A stretch of 64,000 bases of DNA, from positions 2,418,001 through 2,482,000 of the forward strand of contig NZ_CP014232.1 of the NCBI RefSeq assembly GCF_001553935.1, written 5' to 3'. How positions within the stretch are numbered: position 1 is the stretch's first letter; each line of letters starts with the position of its first letter. The notes under the pieces are model-generated. The model made no database searches, was not told where the DNA came from, and worked only from the letters and a program-made list of their open reading frames with translations. The position numbers were made by a program, and so were the translations under genes. This stretch comes from Actinomyces oris. GTDB taxonomy: Bacteria; Actinomycetota; Actinomycetes; Actinomycetales; Actinomycetaceae. Below, piece by piece: positions 50,777 to 62,557 of the stretch.

Positions 50777-51886
50777 ATGACTTGGTCAGTTGCTGTTGCT
50801 GGAGCCACCGGGTACGCCGGTGGTGAGGTTCTGCGCCTGCTCACAGCCCACCCGGAGGTGGAGGTCGGTGCACTCACCGCGGCCTCGTCCGCCGGTAGCC
50901 GGCTCGGCGAGCACCATCCGCACCTGCTGTCCCTGGCGGACCGCACTGTCCACCCCACCGAGGCGGAGATCCTCGCCGAGCACGACGTCGTCGTCCTGGC
51001 CCTGCCGCACGGCGCCTCAGGAGCCGTGACGGCGGAGCTCGAGGGGATCGCCTCGAACGGCAGCAGCGTGCCGCTACTGATCGACTGCGGGGCGGACCAC
51101 CGCCTGACCAGTCAGCAGGCGTGGGAGACCTTCTACGGCTCGGACTACGCCGGCGCCTGGACCTACGGCATGCCCGAGCTCCTGCACCACGGCGAGACGC
51201 GCGCCCGCGCTCAGCGCGAGGAACTGGCAGCCTCCAGGCGCATCGCCGTCCCCGGCTGCAACGTCACCGCCGTCACCCTGGCGGTCCAGCCCGGCATCGC
51301 CGCCGGACTTCTCGACCCCTCCCGGCTGACCGCGGTGCTGGCCGTCGGATACTCCGGCGCAGGCAAGGCACTCAAGCCCCACCTCACCGCGGCCGAGGCG
51401 CTGGGGTCGGCTCAGCCCTACGCCGTCGGAGGCACTCACCGGCACATTCCCGAAATCCTCCAGAACCTGGAGGTGGCCGGTGCCGCCGCAGGCTCGGCTC
51501 ACCTGTCCTTCACTCCGGTCCTGGTCCCCATGAGCCGCGGCATCCTCGCCACCGTCACCGCCCCCATGACTGCGGCTCTGCGCGAGGCTCCCGACCCTGA
51601 AGCCACCCTACGAGCGGCCTGGGATGACGCCTACGGTGCCGCCGGCAGTGGTGAGAGCCTCATCCGGCTACTGCCCGAGGGGACCTGGCCCACCACCGGC
51701 ACCGTCCTGGGCAGCGGAACCGCCACCGTCCAGGTCGCCATCGACCGTGGCGCGGAGGCCGTCGTGGCCATATGCGCCATCGACAACCTCGGTAAGGGCA
51801 CCGCCAGTGCCGCCCTTCAGTCCCTCAACCTTGCCCTCGGACTGGAGGAGACCACCGCCATCGTCGCCCAAGGAGTCGCACCGTGA
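50777..51886 (+). CDS. argC: N-acetyl-gamma-glutamyl-phosphate reductase
   Basis: NADPH-dependent reduction of N-acetylglutamyl phosphate. 369 aa from ATG 50777 ([22 protein letters not shown]); the open frame from 50738 would run through the ARG box. The catalytic Cys lies in [15 protein letters not shown], and [11 protein letters not shown] and THRHIPEI are typical. First gene of argCJBDR with four-base overlaps throughout. Confidence 0.97.
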   Translation: MTWSVAVAGATGYAGGEVLRLLTAHPEVEVGALTAASSAGSRLGEHHPHLLSLADRTVHPTEAEILAEHDVVVLALPHGASGAVTAELEGIASNGSSVPLLIDCGADHRLTSQQAWETFYGSDYAGAWTYGMPELLHHGETRARAQREELAASRRIAVPGCNVTAVTLAVQPGIAAGLLDPSRLTAVLAVGYSGAGKALKPHLTAAEALGSAQPYAVGGTHRHIPEILQNLEVAGAAAGSAHLSFTPVLVPMSRGILATVTAPMTAALREAPDPEATLRAAWDDAYGAAGSGESLIRLLPEGTWPTTGTVLGSGTATVQVAIDRGAEAVVAICAIDNLGKGTASAALQSLNLALGLEETTAIVAQGVAP

Positions 51887-53079
51887 GCGTGACCGCAGCA
51901 CAGGGATTCCGTGCCGCCGGCGTGCGCGCCGGCCTCAAGGCCTCTGGCAAGCCCGACCTCGCCCTCGTCGTCAATGATGGCCCGCTGGACACCGCGGCCG
52001 GAGTGTTCACCACCAACCGGGTCGTCGCCGCTCCCGTGGTCTGGTCTCGCCGGCTACTGACCGGTCAGGAAGGCGGACAGCCGGGCCACGCCCGCGCCGT
52101 CGTCCTCAACTCCGGCAGCGCCAACGCCTGCACCGGAGCGCAGGGCCTGCGCGACACCGAGGCCACCGCAGCCCGTGCCGCCGGCCTGGTGAGTACCGAA
52201 CCGGACCAGGTCCTGGTCTGCTCCACGGGCGTCATCGGAGAGCGCATCGACATGCCTGTCCTCCTGGAGGGTATCGACATCGCCGCTCTGGCCCTGGACG
52301 ATACGCCTCAGGCCGGTACCGACGCCGCCGCCGCCATCATGACGACTGACACCGTCTCCAAGGAGGACGCCCTCACGGTCGGTACCGGCGAGCAGAGCTG
52401 GACCATCGGCGGCATGATCAAGGGAGTGGGCATGCTCGCCCCAGGGTTGGCCACCATGCTCGCCGTCATCACCACCGACGCCGTCCTCACCCCTCAGCAG
52501 GCGCAGGACGCCCTGGCCTCCGCCACGATGCGCACCGTCAACCGGATCAACTCCGACGGGTGCATGTCCACCAACGACACGGTTCTCCTGCTGGCCTCCG
52601 GAGCCTCCGGTACCACGCCCTCCCAAGACGAGCTCGACGAGGCGCTCACCGAGGTGATGAGCTGGCTCGGCCGGCGCCTGGTGGCCGACGCCGAGGGTGC
52701 CACCCACGACATCGCCATCACCGTCTCCGGAGCCGTCAGCGAGCAGGCCGCCGAGGCCGCAGCCCGCACCGTCAGCTCCTCCAACCTCCTCAAGTGCGCC
52801 GTCGCCGGGGCCGACCCCAACTGGGGGCGCATCCTCTCCCAACTGGGGACCGTGCCGGAGGACGTGTGCCCCTTCAACCCCGACGAGGTCGACGTCGCCA
52901 TCAACGGCATCACGATCTTCAGCCACGGCGCCCCACAACCCAACCGGGACGCAGTGGACATGAGCCCACGCGAGACCCGCATTGACATCGAGCTGTCGGC
53001 GGGCCCGGCCCAGGCCACCGTGTGGACCAATGACCTCACTCACGGATACGTCACCATCAACGCGGACTACACGACATGA
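51883..53079 (+). CDS. argJ: Glutamate N-acetyltransferase / ornithine acetyltransferase
   Basis: Bifunctional ArgJ recycling the acetyl group between N-acetylornithine and glutamate. 398 aa, GTG start. Self-cleavage site ATML with nucleophile Thr191 in [12 protein letters not shown]; also [27 protein letters not shown] and the C-terminal [13 protein letters not shown]. Presence of ArgJ means the cyclic pathway is used, so argE is not required. Confidence 0.97.
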   Translation: MSVTAAQGFRAAGVRAGLKASGKPDLALVVNDGPLDTAAGVFTTNRVVAAPVVWSRRLLTGQEGGQPGHARAVVLNSGSANACTGAQGLRDTEATAARAAGLVSTEPDQVLVCSTGVIGERIDMPVLLEGIDIAALALDDTPQAGTDAAAAIMTTDTVSKEDALTVGTGEQSWTIGGMIKGVGMLAPGLATMLAVITTDAVLTPQQAQDALASATMRTVNRINSDGCMSTNDTVLLLASGASGTTPSQDELDEALTEVMSWLGRRLVADAEGATHDIAITVSGAVSEQAAEAAARTVSSSNLLKCAVAGADPNWGRILSQLGTVPEDVCPFNPDEVDVAINGITIFSHGAPQPNRDAVDMSPRETRIDIELSAGPAQATVWTNDLTHGYVTINADYTT

Positions 53080-54002
53080 AACGTACCCCTCTCGACCCAC
53101 AGACCAAGGCATCCGTCCTGCTGGAGGCCGTGCCGTGGCTGCGCACCTACAAGGGCGCCACCATGGTCATCAAGTACGGCGGCAACGCCATGGTCAACGA
53201 TGAGCTCAAACGCGCCTTCGCCCAGGACATCCTCTTCCTGCACCAGGTCGGGGTGCGCCCCGTCGTCGTTCACGGCGGCGGGCCCCAGATCAACGCGATG
53301 CTCAAGCGGCTGGGTATCAGCTCGGAGTTCCGCGGAGGACTGCGCGTCACCACCCCCGAGGTCATGGACGTGGTCCGCATGGTGCTCACCGGCTCCGTGC
53401 AGCGCGAGCTCGTCTCCCTGCTCAACACCGACGGCTCTGCCGCCGTCGGCATCAGCGGTGAGGACGGCGGGCTCCTGCGGGCTCGGCAGCGCCTGGCCAC
53501 AGTGGACGGGCATAAGGTCGACGTCGGCCTGGTCGGCGACGTCGTCGACGTCAGTCCGCAGCCCATCATCGACCTGCTCGACCAGGGCCGTATCCCGGTC
53601 ATCTCCTCGGTCGCTCCACTGATGACGGACTCCGAGACCGTCCTCAACGTCAACGCCGACACGGCTGCCGCCGCGATCGCCGTGGCCCTCAAGGCCCGCA
53701 CCCTGCTCATGCTCACCGACGTCGAGGGGCTCTACTCGGCCTGGCCAGACCGCAGCACGCTGGTGCCCTTCATCAGTACCGCCGCGCTGGAGGAGCTCCT
53801 GCCCACGCTCGAGGCCGGGATGATCCCCAAGATGGAGGCCTGTTTGCGGGCCGTCTACGGGGGAGTCGCGCAGGCGCACGTCGTCGACGGACGCCAGGCC
53901 CACAGCATGCTGCTCGAGATCGTCACCGACCAGGGCGTCGGCACCGTCATCCACCCCGGAGACGCCCCGGTCCCACCGCTGAACGGAGGTAAGAGCCTAT
54001 GA
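53076..54002 (+). CDS. argB: Acetylglutamate kinase
   Basis: Phosphorylates N-acetylglutamate. 308 aa. [10 protein letters not shown] (ATP/phosphate-binding), [41 protein letters not shown]-like [11 protein letters not shown]. The N-terminal helix ([21 protein letters not shown]) is that of the arginine-inhibited hexameric NAGK class, so feedback inhibition by arginine is likely. Confidence 0.97.
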   Translation: MKRTPLDPQTKASVLLEAVPWLRTYKGATMVIKYGGNAMVNDELKRAFAQDILFLHQVGVRPVVVHGGGPQINAMLKRLGISSEFRGGLRVTTPEVMDVVRMVLTGSVQRELVSLLNTDGSAAVGISGEDGGLLRARQRLATVDGHKVDVGLVGDVVDVSPQPIIDLLDQGRIPVISSVAPLMTDSETVLNVNADTAAAAIAVALKARTLLMLTDVEGLYSAWPDRSTLVPFISTAALEELLPTLEAGMIPKMEACLRAVYGGVAQAHVVDGRQAHSMLLEIVTDQGVGTVIHPGDAPVPPLNGGKSL

Positions 54003-55273
54003 CCCCCTCCTCGCGAGTTCAGGCTCCCACCGCGGAGGCGAAAGGGGCCGGCACCGGCAACGCCGGCTGGCTGACCCGCTACACCGACGCCGTGATGAAC
54101 ACCTTCGGCACCCCCAGCCGGGTCCTGGTGCGGGGGAGTGGCGCCCACGTCTGGGACGCCGACGGCCAGGAGTACATCGACCTGCTGGCGGGCATCGCCG
54201 TCAACTGCCTGGGACACGCGCACCCCGCGATCGTCGAGGCCGTGTCCACCCAGATCTCCACCCTGGGGCACGTCTCCAACTTCTTCACCACCCCGGCCCA
54301 GGTCGGCCTCGCCGAGGAGCTCGTCCGCCTCACCTTCCCTGACCATCCCGCTCACGACTCCCGCGTCTTCCTGGCCAACTCCGGTACCGAGGCTAATGAG
54401 GCCGCTTTCAAGATCGCCCGCCGTCACGGCGATAGCCGACGCCCCCGGGTCCTAGCCCTCCAGGACGCCTTCCACGGCAGGACCATGGGCGCCCTGGCCC
54501 TGACCTACAAGGCCGCCTACCGGGAGCCCTTCGAGCCGCTGCCCGGTGGGGTCGAGTTCATCCCCGCCGGTGACGTCGAAGCACTGCGCACCGCGCTGGG
54601 GCCGGACGTGGCGGCACTCGTTGTCGAACCCATACAGGGCGAGGCCGGGGTGCGTGAGCTGCCTGCCGGGTACCTGGAGGCGGCCCGCGAGCTGACTGAG
54701 GCCGCTGGCGCGCTGCTCATCATCGATGAGGTTCAGACCGGAATGGGACGCACCGGCGCCTGGATGGCGCACCATCTGCTGGCACCGGGCATCGTCCCCG
54801 ACGTCGTCACCCTGGCCAAGGGACTGGGCGGAGGCGTCCCCATCGGCGCAGTCGTCGCCAGTGGGCAGGCCGCCGCTCTTCTCGAGCCGGGGCAGCACGG
54901 CACCACCTTCGGCGGCAACCCGGTGGCCTGCGCAGCAGCGCTCGCCGTCATCGGGACTATCCGTAGCCAGTCCCTGCTGGAGAGGGTTCAGCAGCTCGGC
55001 TCGGCCTGGTCCCGGGAGCTGGCGGTCGTGGACGGAGTCAACCAGGTGCGCGGCCGGGGCCTGCTGCTCGGCGTCGGGCTGGACGACGGGCTCCCGCCCG
55101 CTGCTGAGATCGCCGCTGCCCTGGCGGCTCGCGGTTTCATTGTCAATGCGCCGCGCCCTGACACGATCCGCCTGGCTCCCCCCTTCATCCTCTCCGACGA
55201 TGACGCCAGGGCCTTCACCACCACGCTGTCCGAGGTCCTTGACCGGGCACTGTCAGAGAAAGCCGGTTCATGA
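53999..55273 (+). CDS. argD: Acetylornithine aminotransferase
   Basis: PLP enzyme producing N-acetylornithine. 424 aa. [82 protein letters not shown] and the PLP lysine in [15 protein letters not shown]. Its stop overlaps the start of argR; the argF gene usually found at this junction in actinobacterial arg operons is missing. Confidence 0.96.
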   Translation: MTPSSRVQAPTAEAKGAGTGNAGWLTRYTDAVMNTFGTPSRVLVRGSGAHVWDADGQEYIDLLAGIAVNCLGHAHPAIVEAVSTQISTLGHVSNFFTTPAQVGLAEELVRLTFPDHPAHDSRVFLANSGTEANEAAFKIARRHGDSRRPRVLALQDAFHGRTMGALALTYKAAYREPFEPLPGGVEFIPAGDVEALRTALGPDVAALVVEPIQGEAGVRELPAGYLEAARELTEAAGALLIIDEVQTGMGRTGAWMAHHLLAPGIVPDVVTLAKGLGGGVPIGAVVASGQAAALLEPGQHGTTFGGNPVACAAALAVIGTIRSQSLLERVQQLGSAWSRELAVVDGVNQVRGRGLLLGVGLDDGLPPAAEIAAALAARGFIVNAPRPDTIRLAPPFILSDDDARAFTTTLSEVLDRALSEKAGS

Positions 55274-55857
55274 GCGCCACCATCGAGGCCTCTCAGCGCG
55301 ACCTGGAGGCAACGGCCCCCCTGGTACCCGGGACCAAGACCGCCCGGCACGCCAGCATCGTCCAGATCCTGTCGCGGGAACGTATCAGCTCCCAGGCCCA
55401 GCTGCGCAAGGCCCTGGCACAGCGCGGCATCAGTACTACCCAGGCCACGCTTTCACGGGATCTGGTGGAGCTGCGGGCCACGAAGATCCGCGCCCCGGGC
55501 GGAGAACTCATCTACTCCATGCCCGAGGCCGGCGCCCCCGGCCAGGTCCATACCGGTGCCCTTTCCGAGCCGGAGGAGACCGAGGACTCTTTGCGTGCCC
55601 ACACCACCCCCCGTCTGTCCCGGTGGTGCGCAGAGCTACTCGTTACTGCCGAGTGGGCCGGCCCCCAGGTGGTCCTGCGAACGCCCGCCGGCGCCGCCCA
55701 GCTGCTCGCCGGGGCCGTTGACGACGCCATGATGCCGGGCGTCATGGGGTGCATAGCCGGCGACGACACCGTCCTGGTCATCACCCGCGGCGCTCAGGTC
55801 GCAGCCGATGTGGCCAGGCACTTGCTCGCTCTGGCTGACCCCTCAGCCCGAGCCTGA
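55270..55857 (+). CDS. argR: Arginine repressor
   Basis: 195 aa. N-terminal winged helix (residues ~25-90): ARHASIVQILSRERISSQAQLRKALAQRGISTTQATLSRDLVELRATKI. C-terminal hexamerisation/arginine-binding domain with VLRTPAGAAQLLAGAVDDAMMPGVMGCIAGDDTVLVI, containing the conserved GxxxGDDT-like element. Co-transcribed with argCJBD and probable ligand of the ARG box upstream of argC. Confidence 0.96.
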   Translation: MSATIEASQRDLEATAPLVPGTKTARHASIVQILSRERISSQAQLRKALAQRGISTTQATLSRDLVELRATKIRAPGGELIYSMPEAGAPGQVHTGALSEPEETEDSLRAHTTPRLSRWCAELLVTAEWAGPQVVLRTPAGAAQLLAGAVDDAMMPGVMGCIAGDDTVLVITRGAQVAADVARHLLALADPSARA

Positions 55858-55928
55858 CCTCTCCCCACCACCCTTGACATCCCCAGTCACCTGAGCGCCG
55901 CTGCGTCGGCGTCATCACGAAGAGAAGA

Positions 55929-57161
55929 GTGATCCCATTGAGCATCCACAAGGACCGTGTCGTCCTGGCCTACTCCGGAGGCCTGGACACGTCCGTCGCC
56001 ATCGGCTGGATCGGCGAGGCCACTGGTCGAGAGGTTGTGGCCGTCGCCGTTGACGTCGGCCAGGGCGGCGAGGACCTTGAGGTGATCCGTCAGCGAGCCC
56101 TCGACTGCGGAGCCGTCGAGGCCTATGTCGCCGACGCCCGAGACGAGTTCGCCAACGACTACTGCATGCCGGCGCTCAAGGCCAACGCCCTCTACGAGGG
56201 GACCTATCCGCTCGTGTCGGCCCTGTCCCGCCCGGTCATCGCCCGCCACCTGGTCAAGGCCGCCCGCGAGTTCGGCGCGAACACCGTGGCCCACGGCTGC
56301 ACCGGCAAGGGCAACGACCAGGTCCGCTTCGAGGTCTCCATCACCTCCATGGCCCCCGACATGGACTGCATCTCCCCGGTACGCGACCTGGCGCTGACCC
56401 GTGACGTGGCCATCGACTACGCCGAGAAGCACAACCTGCCGATCGAGACCACCAAGCACAACCCCTTCTCCATCGACCAGAATGTTTGGGGCCGTGCCAT
56501 TGAGACCGGGTACCTCGAGGACCTGTGGAACGCTCCCACCAAGGACGTCTACGTCTATACCGATGACCCCGCCTACCCGCCCCTGCCCGACGAAGTGACC
56601 CTCACCTTCAAGGAAGGAATCCCTGTGGCCATCGACGGCCGCGACGTCAGCGCCCTGGAAGCGATTCAGGAGCTCAACCGTAGGGCAGGCACCCAGGGCG
56701 TGGGGCGCATCGACATGGTCGAGGACCGGCTCGTGGGGATCAAGTCCCGCGAGATCTACGAGGCCCCCGGCGCCGTGGCCCTGATCGAGGCCCACCGAGC
56801 GCTCGAGGCCGTCACCCTGGAGCGCATGCAGCGCCGCTACAAGCGGAGCATGGAGCAGACCTGGGCCGAGCTCGTATACGAGGCCCAGTGGTACTCCCCG
56901 CTCAAGCGCTCCATGGACGCCTTCATCGAGGACACGCAGCGCTATGTCAACGGTGACATCCGAATGGTCCTGCACGGCGGCCGGGCGACCGTCAACGGGC
57001 GTCGCTCCGAGACGGGCCTGTACGACTTCAACCTGGCCACCTATGAGAGCGGAGACACCTTCGACCAGTCCTCCTCGCGGGGCTTCATCGAGATCTACGG
57101 GATGCAGTCCAAGCTCGCCGCCGCCCGCGACGTGCGCGCTGGCAACGGTCAAGGGTTCTGA
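55929..57161 (+). CDS. argG: Argininosuccinate synthase
   Basis: Condenses citrulline and aspartate using ATP. 410 aa. N-terminal PP-loop [45 protein letters not shown] and [12 protein letters not shown] 55929 is used (SD AGAGAAGAG); TTG 55938 is possible. 71 bp after argR: TTGACA (55874-55879) is a perfect -35, but no -10 follows at the right distance. A strong hairpin lies downstream. Confidence 0.97.
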   Translation: MIPLSIHKDRVVLAYSGGLDTSVAIGWIGEATGREVVAVAVDVGQGGEDLEVIRQRALDCGAVEAYVADARDEFANDYCMPALKANALYEGTYPLVSALSRPVIARHLVKAAREFGANTVAHGCTGKGNDQVRFEVSITSMAPDMDCISPVRDLALTRDVAIDYAEKHNLPIETTKHNPFSIDQNVWGRAIETGYLEDLWNAPTKDVYVYTDDPAYPPLPDEVTLTFKEGIPVAIDGRDVSALEAIQELNRRAGTQGVGRIDMVEDRLVGIKSREIYEAPGAVALIEAHRALEAVTLERMQRRYKRSMEQTWAELVYEAQWYSPLKRSMDAFIEDTQRYVNGDIRMVLHGGRATVNGRRSETGLYDFNLATYESGDTFDQSSSRGFIEIYGMQSKLAAARDVRAGNGQGF

Positions 57162-57219
57162 CCGGGACATAAACCGTCTCAGGTTCTACGGTGCGGGGAT
57201 GCCCGAAACCGACTGACCG

Positions 57220-57271
57220 TGACGAACCGGTTGCCTCCGCAGACAGAAAAGCGGAGACAACCGGTTCGTCA
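57220..57271. terminator. Bidirectional hairpin between argG and the formate transporter
   Basis: TGACGAACCGGTTG (57220-57233) pairs with 57258-57271; after one C/A mismatch CTCCGC (57235-57240) pairs with GCGGAG (57251-57256), loop of 10 nt. A 20-bp near-perfect stem between convergent genes. Confidence 0.8.
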
Positions 57272-57331
57272 TGCTGGCTGCGCCTCGCCGACGGGGACGG
57301 CCGGCTCACGGCAGGGAGCCGGCCGTCCCGA

Positions 57332-58213
57332 TCACTCAGTCGACTCAGCCGCTTGTGCCCCGTTCTTCTGGGGCTGTCGGCGCAGCCAGCGGGAGTCGTC
57401 GTTGGCGTAGGCGTAGTAGCCGCCGATCAGCAGCCCGCCGCCCACGAAGTTGCCCAGCAGTGCCACAGCCACATTCCCCAGCGCCGGCAAGACATCGATC
57501 CCATGCGTCAGACCGACGACCGTGAACAGGACTGTGTTGGCCACGGAGTGCTCAAGGCCGAGGAAGGCGAAGACGAACACGGAGATGAGCATCGCGAAGA
57601 TCTTGGACCAGTCCTCGCGGATGAAGCCGTTGTAGATGAGGAGCATCGCCAGGTTGATCATGAAGTTGCACAGGACCGCCCGCACGAAGAGGTCGCCGAT
57701 CCCCGAGGCCGACGACAGGTAGTGGAGCTTGGCGGCCACTGAGTGGGTGGCCTGTTCACCGGTTGCCGCCTCTACGAGGGTGGAGAAGCGGTACATGGCC
57801 GCGAAGACCAGCCCTCCGGCGAAGTTGCCGGCCAGGCACATGACCAGCACCCTCAGAGCCCGCCACGTCGAGATCCGCCTGTAGTAGTGGCCGATGGCCA
57901 CCACCATCATGTTGCTGGTGAGCAGCTCGGACTTCGTGTAGTAGATGAAGACGAGAGCGGGTCCGAAGGACAGAGCCCCGAGCATCTTCCCGATCCCCGC
58001 GAGCGAGGTGTCCCCGAGGCGCAGGCCATCGAAGACACCGACGATGGCGTAGTTCACGACATAGAAGACCGCCACGATCATGCCGGCCATCGCCGCGCGC
58101 ATGAGATAGCGGTGGGCGATCACCCCGGTCATCCGGGTCTTGGTCTCGAGGGCCTCGAGCACGGTGGAGATGAACTGCTTGCCTGGGAAAAGTGCGTCTT
58201 GTTCGGCGGGCAT
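57332..58213 (-). CDS. Formate/nitrite transporter family protein
   Basis: 293 aa from ATG 58213; the open frame continues upstream into the argH promoter region, but conserved sequence begins near KQFISTVLEALETKTRM. Six membrane helices with the FNT features LVMCLAGNFAGGLVFA, LCNFMINLAMLLI and GLEHSVANTVLF. Pentameric channel for formate or nitrite. In a fermentative actinomycete, export of formate from pyruvate-formate lyase is a reasonable role (inference). It sits between argG and argH, in the opposite orientation. Confidence 0.92.
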   Translation of the reverse strand: MPAEQDALFPGKQFISTVLEALETKTRMTGVIAHRYLMRAAMAGMIVAVFYVVNYAIVGVFDGLRLGDTSLAGIGKMLGALSFGPALVFIYYTKSELLTSNMMVVAIGHYYRRISTWRALRVLVMCLAGNFAGGLVFAAMYRFSTLVEAATGEQATHSVAAKLHYLSSASGIGDLFVRAVLCNFMINLAMLLIYNGFIREDWSKIFAMLISVFVFAFLGLEHSVANTVLFTVVGLTHGIDVLPALGNVAVALLGNFVGGGLLIGGYYAYANDDSRWLRRQPQKNGAQAAESTE

Positions 58214-58366
58214 TGGCTCATCATGGCATTGCCCGCCATCCGAGACACAGGCCTTTCTTCCTTCCCGTTGGTTGGGATCTCCGGTCCTGGTTCCACTTAC
58301 TGCGTCTTCCTCAAGAAAGTGGGGATCGTTTTGTCTGCGAGCCACGACAGGGCCTGTCCAGACTGA

Positions 58367-59977
<1,611 letters not shown>

Positions 59978-59994
59978 GCCGGGGCGGCAGGTCG

Positions 59995-60666
59995 ATGTCA
60001 GACGCTTCCCTGAGAGAGACGGCGATGGAGCTGAGCGCCGAAGCTGCCTCGCTGCTCAGATGTGACAGCCTGGAGGCGGCCCCGGCGCTGCTGGGCGCCG
60101 TCATCACCGTTGCCGACCCGGCCGGGCGCGTCGCGATCCGCCTGACCGAGGTGGAGGCCTACCGCGGCGAGAAGGACCCGGGCTCCCACGCCTTCCGGGG
60201 ACGCACAGCGCGCAACGCCTCCATGTTCGAGGCCGGCGGGTGCATCTACGTCTACTTCACCTACGGCATGCACCACTGCCTCAACGTCGTCACCGGCCCC
60301 GCCGGGGTCTCACGCGCGGTGCTGTTGCGCGGGGGAGAGGTCGTCGAAGGGCTCGAGCAGGCCAGGGGACGCCGCCCCGCAGCCCGCACTGACCGCGACC
60401 TGGCCCGTGGCCCGGCCAGACTGTGCGCCGCACTGGGACTGGACCGCTCCGACGACGGCGCGCTGCTGGGCGGGCCGGGATCACGCATCAGCCTGACGCT
60501 GCCGCAGCAGACACCGGATGCCGGACGCATCCGCCGTGGGCCACGCACCGGGGTGGCCGGCCCCGGGGGAGACGGAGAAGCCTTCCCGTGGCGCTTCTGG
60601 CTGGACGGAGAGCCCACCGTCTCGCCATACCGGCCGGCCGTCACCAGGCGACGCTCACAGGGCTGA
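59995..60666 (+). CDS. DNA-3-methyladenine glycosylase (AAG/MPG type)
   Basis: 223 aa from ATG 59995. Excises alkylated purines to start base excision repair. The family blocks are GRVAIRLTEVEAYRGEKDPGSHAFRGRTARNASMFEAGGCIYVYFTYGMHHCLNVVTGP, including catalytic Glu in TEVEAY and the intercalating Tyr in YVYFTYGMH, and RRGPRTGV. Lies 17 bp after argH, so it is co-transcribed. Confidence 0.94.
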   Translation: MSDASLRETAMELSAEAASLLRCDSLEAAPALLGAVITVADPAGRVAIRLTEVEAYRGEKDPGSHAFRGRTARNASMFEAGGCIYVYFTYGMHHCLNVVTGPAGVSRAVLLRGGEVVEGLEQARGRRPAARTDRDLARGPARLCAALGLDRSDDGALLGGPGSRISLTLPQQTPDAGRIRRGPRTGVAGPGGDGEAFPWRFWLDGEPTVSPYRPAVTRRRSQG

Positions 60667-60699
60667 ACCTCGCCGAGCCCAACTCCGATGGGTCTCCAC

Positions 60700-60728
60700 T
60701 TGCCCGCGCCACTCCTGTCCGCTAATAA
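60700..60728 (+). promoter_or_regulatory. Putative promoter of the SRPBCC-marR-methyltransferase group
   Basis: TTGCCC (60700-60705), 17-bp spacer, TAATAA (60723-60728) in a short AT-rich gap (60667-60806). A degenerate inverted repeat (ACAGATTAT...ACTATTTGT, about 60736-60763) downstream might be the MarR site. Confidence 0.5.
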
Positions 60729-60806
60729 TGGGTACACAGATTATCGCTGCAAAGACTATTTGTGGTGCGGAACCTCCGAGCGCGGAGGACGAGGAAGGGG
60801 ACGGCC

Positions 60807-61232
60807 ATGTGGTCGACTGAGTGCCAACGGACAGTGGATCTCCCGGCGGAGGTCCTGTGGGAGACCTGGATCAAGGTTCTCTCCGGTGACATCGAACTTC
60901 CCCAGGGAGATCGCTACGAGCCGCACGAGCCTGTGGGACCCGGCGCCTCGATCACGATGACTCCGGAGGGGCAGGACAGTGTCGAGATCACGGTGATCCG
61001 CTGGGAACCCCCTCATGTCCAGGCGGACCGGGTCTCCTACGGGGGAGTGGAGCTGACCTTCACCCACTCCTTCATGCCCGCGCAGACACAAGGGAAGAGC
61101 GTTGTGACCACCCGCCTCGACATCGACGGCCCCGGTGCCGACGATGTAGGCCCGACGATCGGTCCGGGAATCGCCGAGGACTTTCCGCAGGCCATCGACT
61201 CGCTCGTTGAGGCTGCTAGGGTCGATATGTGA
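60807..61232 (+). CDS. SRPBCC-like protein
   Basis: 141 aa from ATG 60807 (SD GAAGGGG). MWSTECQRTVDLPAEVLWETWIKVLSGDIELPQGDRYEPHEPVGPGASITMTPEG and the following beta-rich segment fit the START/polyketide-cyclase (SRPBCC) fold, a small hydrophobic-ligand-binding barrel. Function unknown. The stop overlaps the MarR gene start by four bases, so ligand-binding protein and regulator are made together. Confidence 0.75.
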   Translation: MWSTECQRTVDLPAEVLWETWIKVLSGDIELPQGDRYEPHEPVGPGASITMTPEGQDSVEITVIRWEPPHVQADRVSYGGVELTFTHSFMPAQTQGKSVVTTRLDIDGPGADDVGPTIGPGIAEDFPQAIDSLVEAARVDM

Positions 61233-61789
61233 AGACAAGGTTCCAGGGTCCTGAGGCGAGCCCCGGCTTCCTCATGTGGAGGGCCGCGCTGGCCTGGCAG
61301 CGAGACATCGCTGCCGCCCTGGAGCCAGTTGGACTGACGCACTCCCAGTTCGTCCTCCTGGCCTGCACGCAGTGGCTCGAGGAGCATGGGGACGGGGCCA
61401 GCCAGGTGATGGTCGCAACCCAGGCGGGAATGGATGTGAAGACTGCCAGCCAGGTGCTGCGTCGGCTGGAGCGGGCCGGTCTGGTGTCGCGGCAGCCGGA
61501 TCCCAAGGACGCCCGTGCCCGGATCGTGACCATGACGCCGGCAGGCAGAGATGTCGGGGCCCGGGCAACGCGTTTGGTGGAGGACGCCGATGAGGCGTAC
61601 TTCGCAGTAGTGCCCCACCTGCGCGAGGCACTGCTGCGTCAAGCCGGCGTCGTAGCGCGTGGATCAGCGACGCAGCCCAACCAGGAGACCGCTGCGTCCA
61701 TCGACCGGACTGTGAGCCCCAAGATCTTGGATGACTCAGCCGGTCCGACCCAGGCGGCTGCTCCGTCAGACTCCCGCAGTGGTCAGTGA
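61229..61789 (+). CDS. MarR-family transcriptional regulator
   Basis: 186 aa, GTG start. HTH: LTHSQFVLLACTQWLEEHGDGASQVMVATQAGMDVKTASQVLRRLERAGLVSRQPDPKDARARIVTMTPAGRDVGARA, a complete MarR winged helix. The C-terminal ~45 residues are polar and overlap the next gene's 5' end in another frame. Coupled to the SRPBCC gene upstream. Confidence 0.88.
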   Translation: MKTRFQGPEASPGFLMWRAALAWQRDIAAALEPVGLTHSQFVLLACTQWLEEHGDGASQVMVATQAGMDVKTASQVLRRLERAGLVSRQPDPKDARARIVTMTPAGRDVGARATRLVEDADEAYFAVVPHLREALLRQAGVVARGSATQPNQETAASIDRTVSPKILDDSAGPTQAAAPSDSRSGQ

Positions 61790-62393
61790 CTACTGGAACC
61801 ACAACGTCGCCTTTCACCGGCGCATCGCGCGGGACGCGGCGCTGCGCGGTGGAAGCGCGCTCGATGTCGGATGCGGTGACGGGCTCCTGCTCGCACGCCT
61901 GACGGCGGTGTGCCGGCGCGCCGTCGGACTTGAAACCGACGGGCAGGCAGTTGCTCGAGCGCGCAGACGTCTCGAACGGACTCCGCAGGCCGAGGTGCTG
62001 CTCGACGACGTCATGGATCTGGACCTTCCTCAGCGCATCGGCACCTTTGAGACGGTCACCTGCGTGGCCACGCTGCACCACCTCCCACTGGAACCCGCCC
62101 TGGTGAGGCTGAGTCAGCTGGTGGCACCCGGCGGGCGTCTGATCGTCGTCGGCTTGGCCGCCAACAAGAGCCTGTGGGACTGGACGCTGTCCGCACTGGC
62201 CGTCCTGCCTCTGCACGTGGTCGGCGCCCTGCGACGGGAGAGCTCAGACATCGGTGTGGTCACTCGTGTTCCACGAGAGTCCCTGGCCGAGATTCGTCGG
62301 GCGGCAGTCCGGCTGCTTCCCGGGGCCAGGACTCGACGGCGCTTCTACTACCGATACACCCTCATATGGGATCGCCCGACTGAGGGCTCGTGA
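61731..62393 (+). CDS. Class I SAM-dependent methyltransferase
   Basis: 220 aa from ATG 61731, overlapping marR by 59 bp; GTG 61779 would shorten it to ~204 aa and still keep YWNHNVAFHRRIA. Motif I SALDVGCGDGLLLARL, motif II VEL-type acid in GLETD, motif IV-like ETVTCVATLHHLP, motif VI LVAPGGRLIVVGLA. UbiE/Coq5-like small-molecule methyltransferase; substrate unknown. Last gene of the group before tyrS. Confidence 0.87.
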   Translation: MTQPVRPRRLLRQTPAVVSDYWNHNVAFHRRIARDAALRGGSALDVGCGDGLLLARLTAVCRRAVGLETDGQAVARARRRLERTPQAEVLLDDVMDLDLPQRIGTFETVTCVATLHHLPLEPALVRLSQLVAPGGRLIVVGLAANKSLWDWTLSALAVLPLHVVGALRRESSDIGVVTRVPRESLAEIRRAAVRLLPGARTRRRFYYRYTLIWDRPTEGS

Positions 62394-62557
62394 AGGCTCC
62401 CCGTATCCGGCTCACGGCTCCGTGGCCTGGCCTCTTCGTGGAAGCCGAGCCGGAGCATGGCAGACTATCTGCGCCGGAGGTATCAGCCGGACCCGAGCGT
62501 GACGCGCCGGGATCATGCGTGCGGCAAGCACGACAACCCACGGAAGGCGACTGGACA

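Noticed and set aside
55874..55902. argG promoter with perfect TTGACA
   Set aside because: No AT-containing -10 at 16-19 bp; argG may simply be read from the argC promoter.
62390..62557. T-box or attenuator before tyrS
   Set aside because: No T-box sequence (UGGN bulge region), Tyr-codon leader or terminator pair was found.
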